Assembly: GCF_041146795.1 (NCBI RefSeq)
Contig: NC_135177.1
Location: 23,844,560-23,908,559, forward strand
Source of the DNA: Maylandia zebra
Lineage: Eukaryota > Chordata > Actinopteri > Cichliformes > Cichlidae
Direction of reading: 5' to 3'
Length of the DNA stretch: 64,000 bases
The notes under the pieces were generated by a model. That model saw nothing but the letters and a program-made list of their open reading frames with translations, had not been told where the DNA came from and did not search any database. Below, piece by piece: positions 29,080-40,700 of this stretch; positions within the stretch are counted from its first letter, which is position 1, and each line of letters starts with the position of its first letter. The position numbers and the translations under genes were made by a program.

Positions 29080-31313
29080 CTTGAACTTGGACTTAGACCT
29101 TTTATTGTCATTTTACAGTTGCTTGCACAATGGAATTACGTAACAAGACCACAAGGTTTAAAAGTAAAAGACAATATAGAAGAAGAAAAAAATATATAGG
29201 AACACTATGTACACTAGAATATAACAAATAATAAAAAAGGGTGGATGGAAACTGCACATCTGCCAAAATATTGCACAAAAAAGACATTTTACATTAAATG
29301 GAGAGACATCTAGAGCTGGTAATGGAGTCCAGAATGGAGAGTGGACACCTTCTCTGCAGTTTTGATGACCAATAAGGAGAGAGGGTCTGGATGACCCTCT
29401 CTCCTTATTGGCTGTTGTGCAACCAACGTACCACACAGGGATGGCGTGCACCAGCACACTCTCGATTGTGGCACGATAGAAGGACACTAGGAGGTCAGTC
29501 TGCAGCCTGTTGCATCTCAGAACCCTCAATAAATGGAGGAGCTGCTGAGCTTTCTTCATTCAGGCTGATGTATTTGTAGTCCAGGACAGGTCCTCAGAAA
29601 TGTGGGTACCGAGGAACTTGAAGGAGGACAACCTCTCCATGTAGTCACCTTTTATGGAGAGGGGACAGGTGGTTTCCCTGTGTTTAGGGTAAGGTTATTG
29701 TGGTCACACCATTCTGTCAGACCCTGGACCTCTGTCTGTGTTGTCAACGTTGGTGATGATTCTCATCAGGGTGGTGTCATCTGCAAATTTGATGATGATG
29801 TTGCGGGGTTGCGGGGGGTGCAGTCACTGGTGTAGATGGTGTATGGGAGAGGACTCAGCACACATCCCTATGGTGAGCCAGTGCTGAGTGACAGGGAGGA
29901 CGATCTGATGACAGATTGTGATAAAGTTTTTGATCCATGCACATGTAGCGGGGGGAGGAGTCTAAGTTTACCAGCTTGGCTATAAGGATGTCTGGGATGA
30001 TGGTATTGAAAACCGAGCTGAAATCAATGAAGAGACTTCCTTACTGAAGTCCCAAGATTCTAAGCAGAGTTTAGGGCAGTGGAAACAGCATCCTCTGTGG
30101 ACCTGCGAGGGCCAAAGCTGAGTGGGCGGCAGTCCTTTATGTGCTTTAGGACCAGCTTCTCAAAACACTTTGCAACCACTGGTGTCAGTGTGATGGGTCT
30201 GTAGTCATTGAGGCCACTGATGATGGTGGACTTGGGGACTGGTACTATTGTCGCTGATTTCAGGCAGTGAGGGACAGTGGCATGTAACAGGGAGAGGCTG
30301 AATAGTCTGGTGAACACAGGAGCCAGCTGGTCAGCTCAGACTTTGAAGACACTCCCAGGTATTCCGTCAGTGCCAGCGGCTTTTCTCTGATCAACTGCTT
30401 TGAACACATTGTAAACCTGGTGTTCTTGGGGAGTAAATGTGTGTGGGCTGTGCTCAAAGGCAGCTATGGGCAGGGTGGTGTGAATGGTAAGGGTGTTTAC
30501 AGTTCTCTCAAAGCAGGCTAAGAAGTGGTTAAGTTCCTCTGCTAATGAGATGTCTATTTTATCTGTATTTGCCCTATTGCCTTTGTAGTTTGTGGTGTGT
30601 TTCAGGCACTCCCATACCTTCTTAGAGTTGTTATCTGAGAAGCGATCCGATAGTTTATTTAAATAGTCAAGTTTTGCTGCTCTGATGCTTTTTTAAAGGT
30701 CTGCTCTTTCTCTGCTCTACATATCCTGGTCCCCAGATTGGTATGCAGAGTTGCGTGCCTTTAATAATGCCTGAACCTTACTTGTCATCCAGGGTTTATG
30801 GCTGTGGTCTACCCGTACCCGCTTTTACATGGTGACAGTGTCCATGCAGTGCTTGATGTAACCTAGCACTGCAGCAGTGCGAGTCTCTAGGTCGACATGT
30901 TCGAAGACACTCCACTCTGTGAAGGCAAAACAGTCCTGCAGCTGAGCCAGAGCTTCCTAAAAAAGGTGTTGATAGTTTGGTTGGTGCCCTTTGTCCTTTT
31001 CCTGAGTGGTGTGTATGCCAGGACAATGAGCAGAGAGAGGTGGTCAGACATGCTCGGGTGGGGGAGGGGAACAGATCTGTAGGCTTGGTTAATAATTGAG
31101 TAAACATGGTCCAAAGTTTTGTTCCCTCTCGTAGGGCATTTCACATGTTGAACAAATTTAGGCAGCACAGTTCTTAAGCATGCTTTGTTGATGTCCCCGC
31201 AACAATGTGTACTCCTCTGGACACGCCCGTTGCTGTTCGGAGATTGACTCATGCAGGATGCAGGTAGACAAGCGCTGATCTAACATTAGCGTCTGGTGGT
31301 ATGTAGACTGCTG

Positions 31314-31352
<39 letters not shown>

Positions 31353-31440
31353 TATTATTATTATTATAAATACTAATAATATTCACTTTATTGATCCCCG
31401 TGGGGATTACTCTCTCTGCATTTAACCCATTCACTTAGTG
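29080..31440 (-). mobile_element. Truncated non-LTR retrotransposon (LINE), minus strand
   Basis: Reading from 31440 downward: the end of an endonuclease-like part (TAVYIPPDANVRSALVYLHP; CPTRGNKTLDHVYSIINQAY), then reverse-transcriptase text ([54 protein letters not shown]), then a C-terminal block (LLHLLRVLRCNRLQTDLLVS; FYRATIESVLVHAIPVWY). It is broken by many frameshifts. The 3' side ends in cttagacttgaacttggact repeats near 29070-29098. It probably belongs to the CR1/L2/Rex group, but I cannot fix the clade. It sits between the lectin and GABARAP-like genes. Confidence 0.8.
31316..31352. repeat. (TA)n(CA)n microsatellite
   Basis: Alternating TA then CA dinucleotides lie within the 5' part of the LINE remnant. 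Confidence 0.9.
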
Positions 31441-31535
31441 AAGCAGTGGGCAGCCACCAATCAGGCGCCTGGGGAGCAATGTGTAGGGACGGTACCTTGC
31501 TCAGGGGTACTTCACGTTAGCCGTTCAGTGGCAAA
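31379..31535 (+). repeat. Interspersed repeat tail (ttattgatccccgtggggat)
   Basis: The words ttattgatccccgtggggat, gtgaagcagtgggcagccac and gggagcaatgtgtagggacg make up a common fish repeat tail. It abuts the LINE remnant. Confidence 0.6.
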
Positions 31536-31985
31536 CAAATAAGAAAAGAACGCACACAATGGATGGCTTCTTTTTTTTTTCCACAAAAGTTTATGATAAT
31601 TTACAAAAACAAAAGTACTATTTGCATTAAATACAGGTAAGTGAGGAAAAAAAGAGCTCTCTCAACATAATTGCAATAAGTTCCACTTCTTACAAAGAAT
31701 TCGTGCTTTCAAACCTTCCTGTGTTTTTGTTTACTGAGTAAGGAAATCAACATGACTTACCCATCCTTCGCCCCTTAAAATACTGTTGAAAGTTAAAACC
31801 ATGCCAGCACCACATTGTTTTATACAAAGCTTTTCTTCCACCATGCACGGTAGTTACTTATCAAAGCTACTATTATAGAGAATAAAAGGTGGATGTGAAG
31901 CATTTCGAAACAGCCCCAATTCTTTCTTCAGCCCATATCACTCTTCTCATTTGCTCTCTTGCTTGCTTGAGTCTTTCGTTCGTCC

Positions 31986-34628
31986 TCATGCACCGTACAC
32001 GCTCTCATTACTGTAGGTCATGTAGAGAAACAGGTCCTCTTCATGGTGCTCCTGAACACATTAAAATAGCAGGGAATAATCCACAAATGAGCATGAAAAG
32101 TTTGTGAACTTGGAGACACACAACAACAATGAAAAACAGAAGTTTATTTTGGATGTGAAATAAAACAAGTCAGCAATTTATCTAACTTCCTTCTCTGACG
32201 AAGTGTAAAAAGAATGGGAAAAAAATGTGTCTTCATTTACACGTTACCTTTAGAGCTAATCAAACCCTCAACTGTATCAAGATGTTCACTTCTCTTTTCT
32301 ATATATTCTGATTTTGGCATCACTTTTCGGATGATAAAATATCACTTAGCTCATCCTTACTTCTGTTTACTTTCTGTTAGGCGCGTATTAATAGGATTAG
32401 AAAAAGCGAAGTAACACTGCTGCCTAAGCAGATCTGCCAAAAGAGTTTCAGAATGTGAAGACAAATTCAGTATGTTATGCCCAGAGCAGCAACTTTTTAA
32501 AGCTTTTTCCTACTTTTTAAGCCACTTAACATGGACCTTCAAATTATTCAAGCATTAAAAAGGCACCGAACTCAAGGGATGAACCAGTGTTGTGTCTATA
32601 CATACCAGACAAATTAGCAGAGAACCAATTTTAATTTCTTTAGTTGGATCTATTAAAAACATTCCCGGTTTGTGCCTGTTTCAATACATTTCTGCACCTA
32701 TTTTCCATTTTCCTAGAAAAATATAAAGAAATGAGGGGCTACTCAAGACTATTCCACAGTGTAGTGTTTTTTGCATTTTTTGTTTTGGAAAAGGAAAGCA
32801 ATCTCTAAATGTGGATAACTGTTGTTGTGAGTCTGTGCGTGCGTGCACTGAAATGTTTACCTCATATACTGCAGAAAGAGGGGAGCTGGATGGGGGAAGA
32901 GAGTTGTTGACAAAGAAGAAGAGCGCCTCCTCTGGTCTCAAAGACACACGCTGACGGATTAGGAAGCACAACTGGCCGACTAAAAAAAGGGGAAGGAGAT
33001 AAAGGAGTGGATGGTCAGTGTATAGCAGACACAGGAGTTTCACTTCATGTAAGATGAGAAAGGAGGAAAAAACTGATCATGACAAGTCACAGATCAGTCT
33101 GTGACTCAACCAGTTACCGTAAAACAAAACTTCTGTAAAGTTAAGAGAACTACCAATAGATTGAAGAGACCATTAAAGGAGAACTGGAGAGCTCTCTGTA
33201 ATTTTATCGAGTTATTATCAAACAGACCTATGATTCCCAAAGTGTGGCTGGTGCCCCCTGGTTGACAGGGAAGGTACTGCGGGAGGGTTGCAGTAATAGC
33301 AGAATTTCGTTTGAAATTATGAGTATGTACAGTTACATATATATGTAAATAGTACTTTTTATTCACTTTTGATTTACATAAAAATGCATTAAAACTGGTA
33401 ATGGGAGGTGGTTAGTTTTGTTTTAATCAAAGTGAATGGCCTCCTGCTGTGCTGCTCCTCCACTGACACTTGAAAATCTCTAAATATGTTTAAAAAGATG
33501 CCCGCAAAAGCTTTTAACTTATTAGGGACATCCTGTCTGGTCCAAAAGCTTTGGAAAGTACATCATAGGAGATACGGTTGGCTTGTGTGGATAGAGCAGA
33601 TATTTGCTGTTTAGTCCTGTGTTGGCTGATCACCAAAACCAGAAGAGCAAAGTTGACACTGGCTTAAAGTAATTTGAAAACAGCTTTGACATTGCATAGT
33701 TTGTCAGGCCCTGTTAAAATATAACACGTCCTGCTTACAAATACTCTTCAATCATTCACTTTTTAATTTTTCCTTTGGTTTCAAAATATCTGTAATGTCG
33801 TTTCACCTGTTAAATCGGAGGGTACTAAGTATTTCTTCTTGTCCAGTTCAGGAGCTCGTGACCTCGGGGACCTCTCAACAATGATCTGCAAAAACACACC
33901 CCGAAACAAAAAGCAATCATTAACAAACAAAGGCACAGAGAACAAGTACCTGAATATAAACAAGAAAAAAATCATTTATCATTTATATATATATATATAT
34001 AAAACAGCAGTCTACATACCACCAATTAAAATGAGTCTTAAAGAATAATAATGTTGTTGTCATTTTTTTTTATTACAAACCTATGAAGTAGATCTATTAC
34101 ACTTTTATTTGCTTTCTGTCACATATATACTGTTACAATGGTGGGTGCTCACATTAAACATGGCCAAAGTTCCAAATATTGAGGTCAGCAGATGTCCAAA
34201 TAATCCCTGAGAGGCAAAAGTGCCACTTTAAAGTGCCAGCCAATCAGATGAAAGTTGTCTTAAAGGGAGAGTGGCTACAACAGTTGCTTTAGAGAGATGA
34301 TGAACTGAGGTCCAGTAGAAGACAAAGAAAGATCTTTTTTTAACCGAAGATACTCTAATAGAGCCCAAGAATTTAAAAAAAAAATGCTTAAAATGACCAT
34401 AGAAAGTCCACCTTAAATTAGCTGTGCATAATTTTCAAGAGTAAATTGCTAAACTTGTTAAGGCACTTTGTTGTCCGTGTATAAATTTATAAAAATTAAT
34501 CAAGTTTACTGGGAAAAAGTCACTGTTGTTGTACTCACCGGTATCTTGTCGGGATGCTTGGCCCGAACTCTCTCTCCCTCTGCTCTCCTCACTTCTAGTG
34601 GTACTGAGCGCTGGTACTGACTGCCCAT
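31986..34628 (-). CDS. gabarapl1: GABARAP-family ubiquitin-like autophagy protein (4 exons, 117 aa)
   Basis: An ATG8-type protein. After ATG4 cleavage it is joined to phosphatidylethanolamine on autophagosome membranes and recruits cargo receptors. Exons: 34628-34539, 33885-33807, 32979-32861, 32051-31986. They join to exactly 117 codons, the usual GABARAP length. Hallmarks: [27 protein letters not shown] and [19 protein letters not shown]. Gly116, the lipidation glycine, is followed by one residue. Lys46, Lys48, Tyr49, Leu50 and Arg67 of the LIR-binding face are kept, but Tyr25 is His and Phe60 is Leu, and the start MGSQYQ differs from the usual MKF. The ATG lies directly after an acceptor-like ttttcag-type sequence, so a 5' non-coding exon (35527 to about 35700, donor gtatgtgag) is likely. 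It sits about 5.7 kb from the nearest candidate lectin exon. In human, GABARAPL1 lies within the NK lectin cluster, hence the symbol; a fish-specific GABARAP paralogue is possible. Confidence 0.93.
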
Positions 34629-35526
34629 CTGAAACCATACACAGGGAAACATGAAGTTTCTCACAATAGCTATATTTATGCAGTAGACAAAGGAGAAAGC
34701 ACACTGGTGGACTGACTTCAGTGCCCAGTGCATTCAGTTAACAAGTGATGATGACAGCTGGAAGAGTGCATCATTGTTTAATATCAATCCATCTTTAGGT
34801 CAAGAGTTTTGCAAAGGTCGTATTAGGAATTGTGGACATTATGGACATTGTGTACATTGCATATTTTTGTAAGCAGGGTTAGAGTTTTCCATTAAAATAA
34901 AAACAACACAAAATTGTACCTTAAATCTATCTGTCAACAGCACAATACCCATTGCCGTTTTTGGAACGGGAAATGTATTTTTATTTTTGTCAAACTTTGC
35001 AGACCTCACAGTCAGCTCTGCAAAGTTATGATGGGCTAATTTTTTATTTTATTTTGATTAGATTTATTTTTAGGAAACAAAACAATGTTTACATGTTCAT
35101 TAACTCTACTAAAACAGGGCACGACCATGACAATTAGACTTAAAACGCATTTTAGGTTCAGTCAGGTTGCTCCTGATGGACAAAAATAATGTATGACATT
35201 TCCTTGACTGATTTTTATCAGTGTAGAGATTGTGCAGATTGTACAGATGTACCGTTGTGATCATGGTTACACCCGTTTGTGGGTTCACGTAGGTTGGGGT
35301 CATTATGAAGTTAGGCCACGTCATTTCTCACAACAGCACCGGACTAAGCTCGCTTCCCGTATGTTAAGCAACCATAAAACAACCAAACCCTTAAAATCAT
35401 TCAAGTCCAAGTGCCTCCAAGTCTAGCATGTAAAGGCCGATCGTAATTACAGTGAGAGAAATCCGATACGATGCTATGTAATGCTAGTAACGGCAGCTAA
35501 CGTATCAAGACTGACTGCTCACATAC

Positions 35527-35700
35527 CTTTAAAACAAGTTTTAGTCAAAACAGGTCAGAAAAAAAGATATACTCCAGTGATGCTCTGGGCTTTCAAATTT
35601 CCCCCCAAAAAATAACCAGAATTCTTTTTAAATGCTAATAAAAAACGCACGATCACGCACGAGACGGCTATCGCTGTCAAAGATGTCGACCGCTCTACTT
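35527..35700 (-). promoter_or_regulatory. Candidate 5' non-coding exon / promoter of GABARAP-like gene
   Basis: On the minus strand, sequence ending ttgttttaaag is followed by a good donor gtatgtgag. This would splice to the acceptor right before the ATG at 34628. The 35640-35830 region is richer in CG than its surroundings. The 5' limit is a guess. Confidence 0.45.
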
Positions 35701-36099
35701 ATTCTGTTCAACGAAAACAACAACAAACACTTTAAACCCCGCCCACTGTAAACTTAGCCAATCGGGGACGAGCAAGTAGATTGACAGCGGAAAGCACGGA
35801 ATCTATTGGGTGGATTTCTCGATCCGTGACCAGTTGTCACCGCCTCATATTCCTTGAGTGACGGCAGACATAACCAATATGTGGCTGTATGTGAGATTGC
35901 ACTTGAGCCATGCCCCACACCCATGATCGCACACAGTCTGGCTACGTGCACAGCGTGATTTTTTTTTCTTTATCTGAACTGTTCATTTTGTTCTAGAAAC
36001 AGCTCCTGCAGACGCATGCCAGCAGTTTAATGCAAGTGAACTCTTACTGTGTACGTGCAAAATTACCGCCGGTGGTGAAGTTTTTGTTTACAAAAAACA

Positions 36100-37700
36100 A
36101 CATTGATTGAAAGAACTCCAAGCGTGTTGTACAATGTTCAAATACGTGTTGTACATTGTTTTGTTATGTTTTATGCTGCTGTATGTACATCTTGGATATG
36201 TCCTGTAGATTTTGCATTATATGAGTCCACTCTCCTGCATGCAGGGCCCAATTTCAAAAACATACAATGCACAAAAAATACACCACATAAAGATTAAGAT
36301 TGCAAGATCGATTACTTAATGCAGTGTATCAGGTATGGAAACTTTGTTTGCTGGATTGTGGATTTTTTTATAATAGCTCTAGACAGTTGCATTTCCCAAT
36401 ACGAATCCACAGAAGTTTAGTTTAGGCATGTTTATAAACCATGCAATTATTCTCATAATTATAACTAGGGAGGTGAGGTTAACATTTTCTGCTGCTCGCC
36501 TTCTCTATTTATGTTTTCCGTGTGGCACATTCTGCTTTTTTAAGTGTATTAAAGTTGAAACGTTAACATTTTTGTTTTGTTAAAACTCACGCAACTCAAT
36601 GTCTGGCTTTAGCTAGTTGTGTAAATTGCTATCATAAGTTATACATTGTTACTGATAATGCAAACTAAAGAAGTTTTAAATGTTTATTGACTGCTGTGAA
36701 GGGAATGAATGGCTGTACTCACGTTTAACCATAAAGTAAACACAATTCAACATTAACCCAGCATGAAAACTTTACCTTGGGCGACATATATATTTTAAGA
36801 AGCTTATCACTCCTGGGAAAATAAAAGAAAGCTGCATTTTATGCAAGCTTTTATAATAAGGTGACAGACACAACTGCTCTTGTCTAAGTCTCTTATGGTG
36901 AATCAGCCCATAAAAGCAAGGAGTTTTGTGTCATTCAACTGGAACATCATCATCTCTAGGCAGCTCTCATACCAGACAAGTAACCAGTTGCTGTAAATCT
37001 CCACTGTCTGCAAAAAGCAAAAATACAAGATAAATGAGATAACGGAAGGAAAACTGTGATAAGACTGAAAAGATGACGACACAAAACTGTCTAACAGGAT
37101 GAAACAACTGGTAATGAGAGATTTCCTTGTGATGCAGATCCAGTGCTTCTGATATTCTGTGGGAGGCATTCTGCAGAGATTTGGGCCACCCTTGCATCTA
37201 ATCTGCATTCAAAGTCCACCCTTAAACGAGACCAGAGACTCAATACTTTAGCAGATGATTTCATTACTCGAGTAATTCAGAAGAGAAGAAAATGAAAGAA
37301 AAAGAGATTTATCAACAAGACGTCGAAGATATTCAGACTACTTTCTATTTAACTTTTATCTTGGTATTTTTTGTGAAAAGAGAGCATTGCTGTACCCAGG
37401 GGTGCCTCCAAGTGGGGGACCGCTGGGGGGGGGGGGGCCCAATTTGCTTTTCTTTCTCTCTTTTTTGTCGTATTTTTCAAGTAACCTATATTTGACAACA
37501 GCATAATAAAACTTGTAATTCCGCTTTTAGCGTGCCACCCGAATCCTTTTAGTGGCCCCCATATGGCCACACCTTTGGAAAAATCTGAAGGAGCCCCTTT
37601 CTTTACCTTCTCAAGAAGTTTTAGTTTTAATTGTTGCCTCTGCAATGCTGCGTGTTGTTTTCTTGACAATATTCTGGTCCGAAACAGCATGCACATGTTC
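36100..37700 (-). pseudogene. Partial, decayed duplicate of arhgef5 3' exons and introns
   Basis: Stretches here match parts of arhgef5 at 42030-44820 in the same order and orientation. 37620-37690 matches exon 44718-44792, with a net 8-base loss and a stop. 37200-37290 matches exon 44484-44573. 36890-37015 matches the PH exon 43841-43984. 36770-36815 matches exon 43681-43751 with an internal deletion. 36661-36770 matches the adjoining intron, and 36110-36290 matches the 3' flank near 42030-42220. The exon 44181-44323 and both SH3 exons have no counterpart. A foreign repeat with a G run (37424-37437) sits between two of the exons. It cannot encode a protein. Confidence 0.85.
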
Positions 37701-37799
37701 AGGTCAGATAACAGAAAACAGGAAAGATGAAATATGCAAAGGTTAATCGTGATAACAGTGTATGAAATAAGAATCAGCACAATTTTAAAATATACATTC

Positions 37800-40700
37800 C
37801 TCTACCAATTTTTTTTCTTAATTTTCTTCTTTTAGCAGCAAACAATTTTACATCAATTTTCTATATTGTTCTATAAGCATTAATATACAATCCTAAAATA
37901 TGACACCTACTACCTACCACCAAGACATTTTCCTGTGAAGTCATATGACCCGTGACATGTCCCTCTTAGATTGACCAGATGCTGCCAAAACCACTCCTTG
38001 TCCATGAATGGACCGGGGAAACCCTGGGATGACTTAGCATGCTGATGTGTGGCTGTTTATCCCAATTTAGGTGAAGTGAATCAGAGAATGGAAAGATATC
38101 TTAGATAGTTTGAACTTGTTTCGTAGTATAGGGCCCAGTTTAACTGGGGATCCTCTTTTGTGTTTACATACTTCCTGAGTTCCAGTTATTTCTGTACACA
38201 GATTCATCATTTCCCACTAACAGCAACAAATTATGTCATAAAATTTATGAGATTAAAGACATTGCAGGAAAAAACAAATTCCATGAAAAGTTTGTGCCAA
38301 ATCCATGTCAACATCACCTTCAGACAATAATGTGAGACAGGATGACAGGGGCGTACCACTGTGCCTCTGTGCCAACAATCACAGGTGGATGTTAACCCTG
38401 TGACACCATTGATTCCTTGATTGATAATTGAGTTTGCCTGCTGTTCACTCTGTGAGCTGTATAACACTTATGACCTATTTTAATAAGTGAGCATCACAGC
38501 TTGACACATACAGTCATTATTCTGTTCACAATAAGCAACTTTCCTTCATTTTTTATCAGCTCAGACAATTGTTAGATTTGTCGAGTTTTGTTGAGCTTTG
38601 TAATTCAGGAAATAACAAAGATCTAATCAGTAGCCGATTTCCTTACTCTGTGGGTGCGTCACCATAAAATGTGCAGTGGAAAGTTTAGCCCTGCACTAAA
38701 GGACACTACCTGAAGGTTAAAAATCCAGAATTCATTGGATGTGTTCTGATCTACACTTGTAGCACACCCATTTGGCACGTGACTGCACGGATAAAAAGCG
38801 CTCATTAATAAGGAAGCTTTTTTGTTTTTTGCTTTTTTAACTATCCAAAAGCCATAAAACTTTATTTACTAGAGAGATATGTCGAAATTTTGAGATACTG
38901 CCTCGAAAAATGTCTACTTAGTGCTAGCTGGTTATTTATTTGTTTAGTAAGGGGGGAGCAAGCTTCGTTGGTGCTCCTGATACTCCTGTGAATGCATATC
39001 TTGGGCATGATTTTGTTTTTTTAACACTAACCCTCCTGTTGTTTGTGAGATATTTCAGATATTTCTGTAATGATTTACAGTAAGGAGAATGTAAGTCTGA
39101 TCAGGTTCCCTGAGTTTCAAGCTAATATTAAATGTCTAATAGCAAACATGCATCTACAGTATTATTAAGTTATAGTGCATTTATTTTCCCCAATGAATTC
39201 GACGTATGAGATAAAATATATCTTACCTGTGTTTCCCGCCCTCCTTGTATATGTGGATTTTAATTTAATGTCGCACCCTGCCCTTTATTTTTATCTGTAC
39301 AGATACAGTACATGTACATGTATCGCTACATTTATATTAAATACTGTAATTAGTATTCCCTTTGGCAACTTTGAAAATTAAAATTTAAATAAAAAAGAAA
39401 AGAAAAAGCAGTGGATCTCAGAGCCAGCTTACATAGATAGTCCACAGAGAGCATGCGCGATCTTCCCACCGACTGACTACTTGCTCACGTCGCAGACACC
39501 CAGGGATGCTGTAGTCTGTACCCTGAGACCCTGAGTGGAAGCTGAAGGTGTGGGACTCTGTAAGCTGAGCTGTGAGCGTACTGGAAGAGGTGAAAATGGA
39601 CTTTGGAGAAAACAGGAGATGATGAGGAAGTGAAATACAGTGTGAGAAAACAAGAGACATAGGATCTGTGTTTTTGTTGTTGTTGTTTTGTGTGTGTGCC
39701 TGTGTGCTTTGTATCGTTGGGTTTAGACATAGATTAGATTTTTTTAAAATTTAATTTATTGTTTTTTTTTTTCCATAGGTCAGTTGGCTTAATGAATTTC
39801 ATTTGTCACAGTGATTTAAATTATAAGCTGAGATCAGTTTGTTTAAATGCCAAAATAAAAGTTGGCTTAAAACAATCAACAAATTAATGACACATCGTTT
39901 AACTGGGATCGGAGACAAATAATAAATAAGCGATCTTCTCTAAGCACAATTTCTTTACCAAAGTTTTAAATCTACCAACAAATAAGTGTTGTGGAGTTTA
40001 CACCATGTCGTAACAAAAAGACAACTGTCTGCAATATCAAGGACAATGGACAACATGCTGCTGACATGAGGACTCAGAGGAGACCAGCTGCATGTCTCTG
40101 CTCACTGTACTTTCTCATTGCAAATTCATAGTTTTATAATTAAACTGCAGGTGAACTCAACATCATCTAGACGATTTAATTTCCTCTATTACTGCGTCAC
40201 TTGTAATAACACAAACATATTTCTATATTTTTAAAAAGGCTGTTTTTATGGAAATGCGGGACTCTAGGAGTCTATTCCTGGGAGCACAGCACACACAATT
40301 GCGTAATATTTGTTGTCAGAGGACAAATATTCAGATTCCTAGTATTCCTATTGGAGTCCTAATTTTAGTTTACAATTTCCTGTCGTGGAGAGAAAGAGAG
40401 GTGCAGCCACTTGCTATGTCTCCAAAACATCATCAACAGTTAACATGTTAAAACTGGTCAGCAATTTAAGCACATAAAGTGAAGTAATTCAAGGCTCCAC
40501 CATTATGCCTGCACTGGTGCAGGGCAAACGTTTACAGGCAAGTCTAGATAGAGTAGATTTTTGTTGAAACTTGTCTGCAGTTTAAAAAAAATATGTGGTT
40601 CAACTGGAAATTGGGCTATACTCTTGTTTATGCTTGAGCTGTTGGCTTTAACCTCTCTATAGAGAAGACTGAATCTTTAGTGGACATAACGGTGTCTCAA

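Noticed and set aside
37424-37437. G-run as a possible G-quadruplex regulatory element
   Set aside because: It is a single homopolymer run inside a decayed repeat within a pseudogene, with no evidence of function.
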